From contig NZ_JAHOOZ010000001.1 in the NCBI RefSeq assembly GCF_019075875.1, forward strand, positions 2,108,001-2,172,000: a stretch of DNA of 64,000 bases, read 5' to 3'. This document shows, one piece after another, positions 38,600-48,085 of this stretch. The first letter of the stretch is position 1. The number at the start of each line of letters is the position of its first letter. Below the pieces are notes generated by a model. It made no database searches. It was not told the origin of the DNA and saw only the letters and a list, made by a program, of their open reading frames with translations. This stretch comes from Novosphingobium sp. G106 (GTDB lineage: Bacteria > Pseudomonadota > Alphaproteobacteria > Sphingomonadales > Sphingomonadaceae). The translations under genes were made by a program, and so were the position numbers.

Positions 38600-39109
38600 A
38601 TGGCCAATATCATTCCCCTTCCCGAGGTCGACTCCGCGCTGATCGAGCAGTTGCTCGACCGCGCCTTCGAGCCCGAACGCCACAAGCGCACCGCATACAA
38701 GGTGCGCGAGGGGACTGACTGGCTACCCGGGCTGAGCTTCGCCGCTCTCGACGAGAACGACCTGCTGGCGGGCACGATCCAGTGCTGGCCCGTGGCCCTG
38801 ACCGATCCGAGTGGCCGCCGCCATCCGCTGGTCATGGTAGGCCCAGTCGCCGTCCTGCCCGAGCACCAGGGCCGCGGCTTCGGCAAGGCGCTGATGGTGG
38901 CGAGCCTCGGCGCGCTGAGCCCCGAGGCACCGCTGCCGCAGGTGATGATCGGCGATCCCGAATATTACGGCCGCTTCTGGGGCTTCACCAACGAACACAG
39001 CACCGGCTGGGACCTTCCCGGCCCCTTCGAACAGCGTCGCCTGCTGGTCCGCTGCGACAACCCTGCGGTCCTCCCCAAGCAAGGCATGCTCGGGCCTTGG
39101 CGTAGCTGA
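38600..39109 (+). CDS. GNAT family N-acetyltransferase
   Basis: A 169-residue acetyltransferase. The acetyl-CoA binding motif A is VAVLPEHQGRGFGKALM (about residues 84-100). The N-terminal half matches the putative-acetyltransferase subgroup that starts LLDRAFEPERHKRTAYKVR. Substrate unknown. Likely in a run of co-directional genes through the CCA transferase. Confidence 0.88.
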   Translation: MANIIPLPEVDSALIEQLLDRAFEPERHKRTAYKVREGTDWLPGLSFAALDENDLLAGTIQCWPVALTDPSGRRHPLVMVGPVAVLPEHQGRGFGKALMVASLGALSPEAPLPQVMIGDPEYYGRFWGFTNEHSTGWDLPGPFEQRRLLVRCDNPAVLPKQGMLGPWRS

Positions 39110-39125
39110 CCCGATCTGGCAGGGC

Positions 39126-39677
39126 ATGCCGATGCCCTACGAGCCGCCCCCCCAGCTTGCCGGCCTGTCGCTCGCCGAAATCGCCGAGCTGGTCGCGGCG
39201 CGCAAGCTACCCCCGGTCGACCAGTGGAGCCCCGAGCGCAGCGGCGACAGCCTGATGCGTATCGCCGCCGACGGGCGCTGGTATCACGACGGCGGCGAGA
39301 TCACCCGCCCGGCGATGGTCCGCGCTTTCGCCTCGCTGCTGCTGCGTGACGAGGCCGGGCAGCACTGGCTGGTGACGCCGCAGGAAAAGCTCTCGATCGA
39401 AGTCGAGGACGCCGCCTTCATCGCGATCGACGTCAAGCAGGATGGCGACGCGCTGGCATTCCGACTCAACACCGACGACCTCGTCATCGCCGGCGCCGAA
39501 CACCCTATCCGGGTGGCGGGCGATCCTGACGTGCCGGCAATCTACCTCGGCGTGCGACAGGGCGCCGAAGCTCGACTCAATCGCAGTACCTATACCCAAC
39601 TGGTTGATATTGCGCTTGAAAGAGGCGATCTTTCCGTTACGAGCCAGGACATGACATTCTCACTGGTGCCCGCATGA
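39126..39677 (+). CDS. DUF1285 family protein
   Basis: A 183-residue protein of the DUF1285 family, recognisable by the blocks GRWYHDGGEITRPAMVRAFA and EDAAFIAID. Function unknown, though the two-domain alpha+beta family is widespread in alphaproteobacteria next to a NUDIX CoA pyrophosphatase and CCA transferase, exactly as here. The stop overlaps the next start by 4 bases. A C7 run near the start (39147-39153) is in frame. Confidence 0.85.
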   Translation: MPMPYEPPPQLAGLSLAEIAELVAARKLPPVDQWSPERSGDSLMRIAADGRWYHDGGEITRPAMVRAFASLLLRDEAGQHWLVTPQEKLSIEVEDAAFIAIDVKQDGDALAFRLNTDDLVIAGAEHPIRVAGDPDVPAIYLGVRQGAEARLNRSTYTQLVDIALERGDLSVTSQDMTFSLVPA

Positions 39678-40270
39678 GCACGGTGTTCGACCGGGTTTCG
39701 CAACTCTATCGCGAAGGCCAGGACAGCGAACCGCCCGCGCTGTTCACCGACCAGCGGCTCGAGGGCATAACCGAGTTTCGCAGCGCCGCGGTGCTTATAG
39801 CCTTCACCGAGCGCGCCGAGGGGCCGGGCATCCTCCTGCTCCACCGCCCTTCCACCATGCGCTCGCATCCGGGCCAGATCGCTTTTCCCGGTGGCTCTAT
39901 CGATCCCGGCGAAACGCCGATCGAGGCCGCGCTGCGCGAGACCTGGGAAGAACTCGGCATCCATCAGCGCAACGTGCGCGTGATCGGCTCGGGCGACGTC
40001 TACCACACCCATTCGGGCTTCGAGATCACGCCGGTGATCGGCGTCGTGCCCGCAGACATCGAGATCAATCCCAATCCCACCGAAGTCGCGCAGTGGTTCG
40101 AGGCGCCGGCGAGCTTCCTGCTCGATCCGGCCAACCACAAGCAGCAGTGGGTCGAATGGGAAGGTGCGATGCGCGCCTATTACGAGATCAACTGGCAGGG
40201 GCACCAGACCTGGGGGATCACCGCGGCAATCATCGTCAACCTCTCGCGCCGGCTGCGCTGGCATGGCTGA
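39674..40270 (+). CDS. NUDIX CoA pyrophosphatase
   Basis: A 198-residue hydrolase expected to cleave CoA derivatives to phosphopantetheine and 3',5'-ADP. The Nudix box GGSIDPGETPIEAALRETWE followed by ELG is complete, preceded by the CoA-pyrophosphatase loop LLLHRPSTMRSHPGQIAFPG. It overlaps DUF1285 by 4 bases and the CCA gene by 8 bases, so all three are translationally coupled. Confidence 0.93.
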   Translation: MSTVFDRVSQLYREGQDSEPPALFTDQRLEGITEFRSAAVLIAFTERAEGPGILLLHRPSTMRSHPGQIAFPGGSIDPGETPIEAALRETWEELGIHQRNVRVIGSGDVYHTHSGFEITPVIGVVPADIEINPNPTEVAQWFEAPASFLLDPANHKQQWVEWEGAMRAYYEINWQGHQTWGITAAIIVNLSRRLRWHG

Positions 40271-41429
40271 GCGCCTGCCCGAAGCCGAATGGACGCAGCG
40301 CGCCGAGCTTGCCGAGCTGATCGCGGCGCTGGGCACCGGCAATGCGCGCTATGTCGGCGGCGCAGTGCGCGACACGCTGCTGGGGCTTGCGGTCAAGGAT
40401 ATCGACCTTGCGACGACCTTGCTGCCTGAAGTGGTCATGGAGAAGCTGAATGCCGCTGGCATCCGCGCCGTGCCCACCGGGATCGATCACGGCACGGTCA
40501 CCGCGGTGCTCCACGGCGGCCCGGTCGAGATCACGACCTTGCGTCATGACGTCAGCACCGACGGCCGCCGCGCCACGGTGGCCTTCGCCGAGGATTGGCG
40601 CGAGGACGCAGCCCGGCGCGATTTCACGATCAACGCGCTCTATGCCGATCCGGCTACGGGCGAGATCTTCGACTATTTCGGCGGCCTCGCCGACCTCGCG
40701 GCGCGGCGCGTGCGCTTCATCGGCGACGCGCGCCAGCGCATCCGCGAGGACCATCTGCGCATCCTGCGCTATTTCCGCTTCCAGGCGCGGTTCGGCTCGG
40801 AGCCCGCCAATGCCGAGTCCGAAAGCGCCTGCGCCGAATTGGCCGCGACGCTCAAGGGCTTATCGCGCGAGCGGATCGGCATGGAATTCCTCAACCTGCT
40901 GAGCCTGCCCGACCCCGCCCCGACCATTGCGCGGATGAAGGAACTCGGCGTGCTCGACGTCATCCTGCCCAAGGCCGATATCGAAGCGCTCGCCCGGCTG
41001 GCCGCCGAGGAACAGCGCCAGGGCGCCGCGCCCGATCCGATCCGGCACCTCGCCGCGCTGCTGCCGCCCGAACCGTCCTTTGCCGCAGAGGTCGCCGCGC
41101 GCTTCCGCCTATCGGGCGCGCAGAAGAAGCGGCTGGTCCAGGCCGCCGAGCGCGTCAGCGGCCCCAAGGACGCCCATGCCCTCGCCTACCACCTCGGCTA
41201 TCAGGAAGCGGTGGACTGGCTGCTGCTCGAAGGCGGCGAGATCGCGCCGCTGGTCGGCTGGGAAATCCCGGTCTTTCCGCTCAAGGGGGGCGCCATCGTC
41301 GCGCGCGGGGTCACCGCCGGGCCCGAGGTCGCACGGATCCTGCTGATGATCGAGGCGCACTGGGTCCACGAGGGTTTCCCCGGCCCCGAGCGCGTGCAGG
41401 AGCTGCTCGACGAGGCGCTGCACCAGTGA
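40263..41429 (+). CDS. CCA tRNA nucleotidyltransferase / poly(A) polymerase family
   Basis: Adds or repairs the 3'-CCA of tRNAs. 388 residues from ATG 40263. The class II nucleotidyltransferase head has GGAVRDTLLG and the metal-binding KDIDLAT, then the RRDFTINALYAD motif and the RNA-binding segment REDHLRILRYFRFQARFG. The C-terminal half is less conserved, as usual. It overlaps the NUDIX gene. Confidence 0.95.
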   Translation: MAERLPEAEWTQRAELAELIAALGTGNARYVGGAVRDTLLGLAVKDIDLATTLLPEVVMEKLNAAGIRAVPTGIDHGTVTAVLHGGPVEITTLRHDVSTDGRRATVAFAEDWREDAARRDFTINALYADPATGEIFDYFGGLADLAARRVRFIGDARQRIREDHLRILRYFRFQARFGSEPANAESESACAELAATLKGLSRERIGMEFLNLLSLPDPAPTIARMKELGVLDVILPKADIEALARLAAEEQRQGAAPDPIRHLAALLPPEPSFAAEVAARFRLSGAQKKRLVQAAERVSGPKDAHALAYHLGYQEAVDWLLLEGGEIAPLVGWEIPVFPLKGGAIVARGVTAGPEVARILLMIEAHWVHEGFPGPERVQELLDEALHQ

Positions 41430-41472
41430 CCCGCTCAGCGGCCAGCAAGCTGGACGCCGCTAGGCTGGGCCG

Positions 41473-42123
41473 ATGAGCCTCCGCGATACCCTCGAATTCC
41501 TTGCCCAGCAGCCGTTGCTGGCGCTCGCATGCGGCGCGATCTTCGCCGTCACGCTCGGCGGCATGATCAAGCGCGTGACGCCCCGCCTCGGCCGGCTGAT
41601 CCAGGGCCTCGGCAACCTCTCGCTGGTCGCGGCGCTGCTGCTGACGATCGTCCAGGTCGCCCGCCTGACCAGCGGGCACGACCTCGCGCTGCCGCAGATC
41701 GGCCTGCCCGAACAGCGCGTCACCGGCGGCGAGACGCGGATCGAGATGAGCAACGACGGCCATTTCTGGCTCCAGGCCAGCGTCAACGGCCAGAAACGCC
41801 GCTTCCTCGTCGATACCGGCGCGACGATCACCGCACTATCGGAAGGCACCGCCGAGGCGGCGCAGGTGGAGCAACAGGAACTGCGCCAGTCAGTCCTGAT
41901 GCGCACCGCCAACGGCACAGTTACCGCTGAGCTCGCGCGGATCGACGAACTGCGCTTCGGCAACGTCGTCGCGCGCGATCTCGACGCGGTGATCGCGCCG
42001 GGTCTCGGCGAGACCAACGTCATCGGCATGAACCTGCTCTCGCGGTTGGCAAGCTGGCGGGTAGAAGGGCGGACGCTCGTGCTGGTGCCGAACCACCCGC
42101 AGAACAACACAGATCCTTCCTGA
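41473..42123 (+). CDS. Clan AA aspartic protease, TIGR02281 type, membrane-anchored
   Basis: A 216-residue retropepsin-like protease. Two hydrophobic segments at about residues 15-33 and 50-66 anchor it; the periplasmic domain contains the catalytic FLVDTGATITALS and the paired block LGETNVIGMNLLSRLASW. The family is common in alphaproteobacteria and its substrates are unknown. A repeat element directly follows the stop codon. Confidence 0.88.
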   Translation: MSLRDTLEFLAQQPLLALACGAIFAVTLGGMIKRVTPRLGRLIQGLGNLSLVAALLLTIVQVARLTSGHDLALPQIGLPEQRVTGGETRIEMSNDGHFWLQASVNGQKRRFLVDTGATITALSEGTAEAAQVEQQELRQSVLMRTANGTVTAELARIDELRFGNVVARDLDAVIAPGLGETNVIGMNLLSRLASWRVEGRTLVLVPNHPQNNTDPS

Positions 42124-42130
42124 CCGTCTC

Positions 42131-42222
42131 CCCCTGCGCAGGCAGGGGTCCAGATGACGGTGCGTGACACACTGCGTTGCGCCAAGTGGCTAGCTCATCT
42201 GGGCCCCCTGCCTTTGCAGGGG
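42131..42222. repeat. Paired hairpin repeat, family A (copy 1)
   Basis: CCCCTGCGCAGGCAGGGG at 42131-42148 followed by TCCAGATGA, and an inverted partner CTCATCTGGG followed by CCCCTGCCTTTGCAGGGG at 42205-42222. Each half is a hairpin and the halves are inverted relative to each other, with about 50 bases between. It fills the 120-base gap between the aspartic protease and parC, convergent genes, and could act as a bidirectional terminator. Confidence 0.85.
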
Positions 42223-42243
42223 CGATGGATCAAGTTACGGCGA

Positions 42244-44527
42244 TTAGAACTTGTTATCCCTTGGGAAACCCTGTGGCGGCAGGCGACCCGAGGCGCCGCG
42301 CGCGACCTTCCACATGCGCATGTCGGGTTCGGTGCGCACGCGGCCGGTATCGCCGCCCATCTTCCAGCTGAGGCCATCCTCCAGCTTCAGCGTCGTCGCG
42401 TCGGACAGGCCGCCGTCGCGGTAGCGCTGCAAGGTCACGCCCTGCCCCTTGGCCAGCAGCGGCAGTTCCTCGAGGTTGAAGATCAGCAGCTTGCGGTTGT
42501 CGCCGACCACGGCGACGTGATCGTGCTCGGGCGCGATCTCGCGCACCAGCACCAGCTTGACGCCGGGCTTGGTGTTCATCACGCCGCGGCCCTTGCGCGT
42601 CTCAGCCAGCAGTTCGTCAGCCTCGGCTGCAAAGCCGCGGCCGGTGTTCGAGGCGAGCAGCAGCTGGCCCTTGGGCTTGTAGACGATGCAGGCGACGATC
42701 TGCGCATCGGCGTCGATGTCGATCATCGTCCGGATCGGCTCGCCGAATCCGCGCGCTCCAGGCAGCTTGTCGGCCCCGAGCGTGTAGAACCGGCCGTTGT
42801 CGATCGCGATCAGCAGCTTGTCGGTGGTCTGGCAATGGAACGCGTAGGCCGGGCCGTCGCCTTCCTTGAACTTGAAGTCGCCATCCAGCGGGACGTGGCC
42901 CTTGGCACCGCGGATCCAGGCCTTGGCCGAGAGGATCACCGTCACCGGCTCCTTCTCGATCATCGCGTCCATGTTGAACTCGCGCGTCGGCGCCGCCTCG
43001 GCGATCGTCGTGCGGCGGCGACCGAGTTGAGTATCCTCGGCATATTCCTTGCGCAACGATTTGAGATCACGCTTCAATCGCGTGCGCTGCTTGGCCGGGC
43101 TGTCGAGCAGCTCCTGCAGTTCCCCCCTGCTCCTTGAGCAGGTCGGCGTGCTCCTTGCGGAGCTCCATTTCCTCGAGCTTGCGCAAGCTGCGCAGCCGCA
43201 TGTTGAGGATCGCTTCGGCCTGGCGGTCGGTCAGGGCGAACTCGGCCATCATCAACACCTTGGGCTCGTCCTCGGTGCGGATGATCTCGATGACGCGGTC
43301 GAGGTTGAGGAAGGCGATGATATAGCCTTCGACCAGTTCGAGCCGCGCCGCGATCTTGTCCAGCCGGTGCTGGCTGCGCCGCAGCAGGATGTCGATCTGG
43401 CTGATGACCCACTCCTTGAGCAGGTCCTTGAGCCCGAGCACGCCCGGCGTCCGGTGCGCGTCGAGCACGTTGAGATTGAGGCTGAACCGCGACTCAAGCT
43501 CGGAAAGCCGGTAGAGAGATTCCTTAAGCAGATCAGGATCTACGTTGCGGTTCTTCGGAACCAGGACGAGGCGGATCGATTCGTCGCTCTCGTCGCGGAT
43601 GTCCTCGAGAATCGGCAGCTTCTTGTCGGCTATCAGGCTGGCGATCTGCTCGATCAGCTTGCCCTTCTGGACCATGTAGGGGATCTCGGAGACCACCAAC
43701 TGCCACATGCCGTTGCCGAGCCGCTCGATCCCGGCTTCGCGGTCCTCGGCCTTTTCCGCCTCGGCTGCGTGAAACCGCGCGCGCACACGGAAAGCGCCCT
43801 TGCCGGTCTCGTAGGCGTGCGAGATCATCGCCGGGCTGTCGACGATGACCCCGCCCGTGGCGAAATCGGGGCCGTGGAACACCTGCATGAGTTCGGCATG
43901 TTCGGTGTTTGGATTGTCGATCAGCAGCAGGGTCGCGTCGATGATCTCGGCGACGTTGTGGCTGGGCACCGAGGTCGCCATGCCCACGGCGATGCCGGTC
44001 GAGCCGTTGGCGAGCAGGTTGGGGAACAGGCCGGGGAATATCTCGGGCTCTTCCTCCTCGCCGTTGTAGGTCGGGTGGAATTCGACCGTGCCCTCGTCGA
44101 GCCCGGCCATGAGCTGGATCGCCGTGCGCGTCAGCCGCGCTTCGGTGTAGCGGTAGGCGGCGGCGTTATCGCCGTCGATATTGCCGAAGTTCCCCTGCCC
44201 TTCGACCAGCGGGTAGCGCAGTGAGAAGTCCTGCGCGAGGCGGACCATCGCATCGTAGACCGAGGCATCGCCGTGCGGGTGGTATTTGCCGATGACGTCG
44301 CCGACAACGCGCGCCGACTTCTTGTAGGCGCTGGTCGGATCGAGCTTGAGACCGCGCATCGCCCAGAGCAGGCGGCGGTGGACCGGCTTCAGCCCGTCGC
44401 GCAGATCGGGCAGCGAACGCGCGGTGATCGTCGACAGCGCATAGACGAGGTAGCGCTCGCTAAGCGCGCTGTCGAAAGGCGCATCGACGATCGCGTCGAA
44501 AGGATCGGGTTCGGTTGTGCTGACCAT
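42244..44527 (-). CDS. parC: DNA topoisomerase IV subunit A, broken by a +1 frameshift as sequenced
   Basis: Decatenates daughter chromosomes. Catalytic tyrosine Y127 in [11 protein letters not shown]; the quinolone-binding region reads [14 protein letters not shown]. The frame breaks at the C6 run 43122-43127 (G6 in the coding strand): five bases would give [16 protein letters not shown] and join the 486-residue N-terminal part to the 277-residue C-terminal part that begins [15 protein letters not shown]. The span of 2284 bases is one too many for a frame. ParC is essential, so an artefact is likely. It is the only gene of its transcription unit. Confidence 0.93.
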
Positions 44528-44597
44528 GAAGCAACGGCCCTAGCAATGCGGGCGAGCGGGCGGAACAGCCAAGGCGGGGTTTTCCGCCGCTGTTCGC

Positions 44598-44930
44598 CTA
44601 GCGCAGCTGCATATCGCGCGATTCGCCGGGGATATGGACCTCGATCCCGTCGAGCGCCGGCGTGAGAGCGATCTGGCAGGACAGCCGGCTGGTGCGGGTG
44701 ACGCCGGCGGCGAGGTCGAGCATGTCCTCCTCGTCGGCCGAGGCGGGCTTCAGCTTGGCGAACCAGTCAGGCGCGACGACGACGTGGCAGGTCGAGCAGG
44801 CCATCTGCCCTTCGCAGGTGCCTTCGAGCGGCATGCCCGCGCCCTGGCCGACCTCGAGCAGCCGCGTGCCTTCTGCCGCGTCGACTTCAAGGCGCGCGCC
44901 ATCGGCACTGATGAACGTTACTCGGACCAC
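44598..44930 (-). CDS. 2Fe-2S adrenodoxin-type ferredoxin
   Basis: A 110-residue electron carrier with the [2Fe-2S] ligands C39, C45, C48 and C85 (GTCEGQMACSTCHVV ... RLSCQI). The start is the GTG at 44930, directly after the cysteine desulfurase stop region; longer starts run into that gene. Position behind two cysteine desulfurases is typical of the Fdx used in Fe-S cluster assembly. Confidence 0.93.
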   Translation of the reverse strand: MVRVTFISADGARLEVDAAEGTRLLEVGQGAGMPLEGTCEGQMACSTCHVVVAPDWFAKLKPASADEEDMLDLAAGVTRTSRLSCQIALTPALDGIEVHIPGESRDMQLR

Positions 44931-44931
44931 G

Positions 44932-46011
44932 TCAAACTCCCTGCGCCGCCGCTGCGGCGACGATCCGTGCGCAGGCATCCTCCAAATCCCCGGGCCGGGT
45001 ATAACGTCCGAATCCGATACGAATAGAGCTTTTCGCTTGCCTGTCGGTGAGCCCGATCGCGCGCAGGACGTGACTCGGCCGCCCCGAGCCGCTGGCGCAG
45101 GCCGAGCCCGCCGAAAAGGCCAGGTCACGCAGGTCCGACATCAGCCGGGCGACGTCGAGGCCGTCCAGACGCAGGTTGAGATTGCCCAACCAACGCGACG
45201 CCTCGTTGCCGTTCAGTTGCCACCCGGCGAAGATTCTGCGCGCCGACTTCCACAGTTCGGCGACATGCGCGGCGTCCTCTTCCATTCGCGCCTTGGCAAG
45301 TACCGCGGCCGCGCCGAAGCCGGCGCAGAGCGCTGGACTCAAAGTGCCCGAGCGCAGCCCGCCTTCCTGCCCGCCACCGTGAATTAGCGGCGCCAGTTCG
45401 ACCCCGTCGCGGATCCACAGTGCGCCGATGCCCTTGGGGCCACAGAGCTTGTGCGCCGACAGCGCGATCAGGTCGGCCCCCTCGGACGGCGCGAGCTTGC
45501 CCGCACCCTGGACCGCGTCACAGAGGAACAGCGCGCCGGCATCGTGCGCTGCGCGGGCGAGTTCTGCGACGGGCTGGATCGTGCCTATCTCGTTGTTGAC
45601 CTGCATTACCGCGACGAGATCGGTGCCGGCGGGAATGGTCGTATCCTTTGGGACAAGGCCATCGCTTCCCACCTCGATCATCCGAACCCCCGCGCCACTG
45701 GCGGCTGCAGCGTCGAGAACGGCCGCATGTTCTATCGTAGAAACAGCGATCTGTGATGGTCTTCTACCAAGGATAGCGAGGTTCAATGCCTCTGTTGCGC
45801 TGCCGGTGAAGACCACCTGCCCGCCAGTCGGCAGCAGCGTTGCAACCTGTTCGCGCGCGAGATCGATCGCCGCGGCGGCAGTGCGGCCGGGACGGTGCGG
45901 GCTGTGCGGGTTCGCGAAGCCCATTGCCTCGGGTCCCGACAACCAAGGCAACATGGCCTCGCGTGCCTCGGGAGCGAGCGGCGTGGTGGCCTGGTAATCG
46001 AGGTAGATCAT
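44932..46011 (-). CDS. Cysteine desulfurase (second of a tandem pair)
   Basis: PLP enzyme releasing sulfur from cysteine for Fe-S and thio-cofactor synthesis. 359 residues. PLP lysine K188 in SAHKLCGPKG, H95 in STIEHAA, and the catalytic cysteine C305 in SAGSACASGSG. It belongs to the class V aminotransferase NifS/IscS type. Its start overlaps the stop of the first desulfurase (46008-46011), and its stop is followed by the ferredoxin start after 1 base. I cannot say which of the two is the housekeeping IscS. Confidence 0.93.
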   Translation of the reverse strand: MIYLDYQATTPLAPEAREAMLPWLSGPEAMGFANPHSPHRPGRTAAAAIDLAREQVATLLPTGGQVVFTGSATEALNLAILGRRPSQIAVSTIEHAAVLDAAAASGAGVRMIEVGSDGLVPKDTTIPAGTDLVAVMQVNNEIGTIQPVAELARAAHDAGALFLCDAVQGAGKLAPSEGADLIALSAHKLCGPKGIGALWIRDGVELAPLIHGGGQEGGLRSGTLSPALCAGFGAAAVLAKARMEEDAAHVAELWKSARRIFAGWQLNGNEASRWLGNLNLRLDGLDVARLMSDLRDLAFSAGSACASGSGRPSHVLRAIGLTDRQAKSSIRIGFGRYTRPGDLEDACARIVAAAAAQGV

Positions 46012-47072
46012 CCTGCTGCGCTCGCCTTGCCGGCGACTTCGGACCAAGCCGCTGCGAAGCGCTCGATCTCTTCCCCTGTCGTTTCCTTGCCGATGCTTAC
46101 ACGAATGACTTCAGAGGTAACCTTATCATCCAAAGCCATCGCCCCAAGCACATGGCTGGTGCGCAGCGAGCCCGACGAACACGCGCTCCCGGCCGAAACG
46201 GCAATGCCCATGCCGTCGAAGCGGATGAGTTGAGCGGCGGCGGACTTGCCGGGCATGCGATAGGCGCCGATCGTCGGGACTCGCGGCGACTCCCCGGCCA
46301 CCACCTCACCGCCGGCGGCCAGAATCGACAGCTCCAATTGCTGCCGCAGTCGCGCCGCAGTGGCGAGCCAATCGCTGCTTTCCCCAAGCGCGGCGGCCAT
46401 TGCCAGCACTCCAGGCAGGTTTTCGGTGCCGGCGCGGTAGCCGCGCTCCTGTCCGCCGGTCGGGCGCAGCATGGCCCAGTCACGGACGAGCAGCGCGCCC
46501 ACCCCGATCGGTCCGCCGAACTTGTGCGCGGAAAGCGCGATCAGGTCGGCATCGGGCAGAGCGATCTTGCTTACGCCCTGCGCGCAATCGGCAAGCAACA
46601 ATCCACCCGCCGCGCGGACCACCGCCGCGATCTCGTCGAGGGGCTGGATCACGCCGGTCTCGTTGTTCACCTGCTGCACCGTGACCAGCCCGCCGAGCGC
46701 CGCCGTGGACGGATCGACCAGCCCGCCGGAATCGACCGCTAGCCGCACCGCGCTTTCGGCATGGCGCAGGACCGCTTCATGCTCGACCGAGGAAACCGAG
46801 GCGAGCGGCAGACGGCAGCGGCTGATGGCCAGTGCCAGCGCCTCGCTGGCACCCGAAGTGAAGATCACTTCGCCCGTCCAGCCCAAGGCCTTGGCGATCC
46901 GCGCCCGCGCATCCTCGAGCGCCGCCCGCGCCCGCCGGCCCTCGGCGTGCGGGCTCGAGGGATTAGCCCATTCGGCGAATCCGGCGAGCATCGCCTCGCG
47001 CGCCGTGGGGAGCAGCGGCGTGGTCGCGGCGTGGTCGAGATAGATGCGTTCTGCCGGCATTTTCGTAATCAT
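46008..47072 (-). CDS. Cysteine desulfurase (first of a tandem pair)
   Basis: A second NifS/IscS-type enzyme, 354 residues, paralogous to its downstream neighbour. PLP lysine K184 in SAHKFGGPIG, H98 in SSVEHEA, catalytic C298 in SAGSACSSGSL. The start is ATG 47072 or, 12 bases in, ATG 47060 (MPAERIYLDHAATT); neither has a strong ribosome binding site. It is divergent from the alpha/beta hydrolase across about 115 bases. Confidence 0.92.
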   Translation of the reverse strand: MITKMPAERIYLDHAATTPLLPTAREAMLAGFAEWANPSSPHAEGRRARAALEDARARIAKALGWTGEVIFTSGASEALALAISRCRLPLASVSSVEHEAVLRHAESAVRLAVDSGGLVDPSTAALGGLVTVQQVNNETGVIQPLDEIAAVVRAAGGLLLADCAQGVSKIALPDADLIALSAHKFGGPIGVGALLVRDWAMLRPTGGQERGYRAGTENLPGVLAMAAALGESSDWLATAARLRQQLELSILAAGGEVVAGESPRVPTIGAYRMPGKSAAAQLIRFDGMGIAVSAGSACSSGSLRTSHVLGAMALDDKVTSEVIRVSIGKETTGEEIERFAAAWSEVAGKASAAG

Positions 47073-47188
47073 TGCTTTCGCTGCAACCCTTTCTATATAG
47101 CGCTCTCTTTCCAATCCCAGCCCTATCCGGCCCGGCGGCCTCGCAAGACGCGGGCGCCGCGGATGGGCTCAAGCAGAGCCAGTCGCCC

Positions 47189-47845
47189 ATGCCAGCAGTC
47201 ATCTTCCCCGGACCCGAAGGCCGCCTCGAAGGCCGTTTCCAGCCGGGGCCGCGCCCGCGGGCGCCCGTCGCCATGATCCTCCACCCGCATCCGCAGGCGG
47301 GCGGGACGATGAACGACCGCATCACCCAGGCGATGTACAAGACCTTCGTCAACCGCGGCTTCGCCACACTCCGCTTCAACTTCCGCGGCGTCGGCCGCAG
47401 CCAGGGCAGCTTCGACAACGGCATCGGTGAACTGTCCGACGCCGCGGCCGCGCTCGACTGGGTGCAGTCGATCCACCCCGAGGCCTCGACCACCTGGATC
47501 GCCGGCTACTCGTTCGGCGCGCTGATCGGCATGCAGCTGCTGATGCGCCGCCCCGAAATCCGGGGCTTCATCTCGGTCGCGCCGCCGGCGAACATGTACG
47601 ACTTCAGCTTCCTGGCGCCCTGCCCCGCTTCGGGCATCATCGTCCAGGGCGTATCCGACACGGTGGTGACGCCGAACGCCGTGCAGAAGCTCGTCGACAA
47701 GCTGCGCACGCAAAAGCACATCACGATCCACCACGACGAGATCCCGCGCGCCAACCACTTCTTCGAGAACGAGCTCGACGAGATGATGCGCTCGGTCGAC
47801 AACTATCTCGACATGCGCCTCTCGCCGGATTGCCCGATCAAGTGA
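47189..47845 (+). CDS. Alpha/beta hydrolase
   Basis: A 218-residue serine hydrolase fold: oxyanion region LHPHPQAGGTM, nucleophile elbow GYSFGA (Ser in GxSxG), acid in VQGVSDTVV and His in PRANHFFEN. The family matches the small CocE/NonD-like group that often sits beside the cysteine desulfurase pair in alphaproteobacteria. Substrate unknown. ATG 47189 is the start that precedes the conserved sequence. Confidence 0.88.
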   Translation: MPAVIFPGPEGRLEGRFQPGPRPRAPVAMILHPHPQAGGTMNDRITQAMYKTFVNRGFATLRFNFRGVGRSQGSFDNGIGELSDAAAALDWVQSIHPEASTTWIAGYSFGALIGMQLLMRRPEIRGFISVAPPANMYDFSFLAPCPASGIIVQGVSDTVVTPNAVQKLVDKLRTQKHITIHHDEIPRANHFFENELDEMMRSVDNYLDMRLSPDCPIK

Positions 47846-47884
47846 TCTGAGGTTCGGCGCTCCCGCGCATCGCGGGGCGCTGGC

Positions 47885-48085
47885 CTACTCCTTGGCCGCA
47901 CTCACCAGCGACTGCCCGCTCTGGCCCGGCAGCGTCCAGATCGCGACGTTGACCGCCATGACAACGGCCAGCACCAGCATCAGCGTGACCTGCTTCCGCG
48001 AACCGCCCCTGCGCCACAGCCAGAAGGCGCCCACAATCAGCGCGAGCGTGGTCAACACCAGCAACGACAGAGCCAGCGACGCCAT
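47885..48085 (-). CDS. Small membrane protein coupled to DUF937 gene
   Basis: A 66-residue protein with two membrane helices (about residues 3-23 and 33-51) separated by a basic turn (RRGGSRKQ). Its start codon overlaps the DUF937 stop (TGATG), so the two genes are translationally coupled. No family recognised. Confidence 0.7.
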   Translation of the reverse strand: MASLALSLLVLTTLALIVGAFWLWRRGGSRKQVTLMLVLAVVMAVNVAIWTLPGQSGQSLVSAAKE

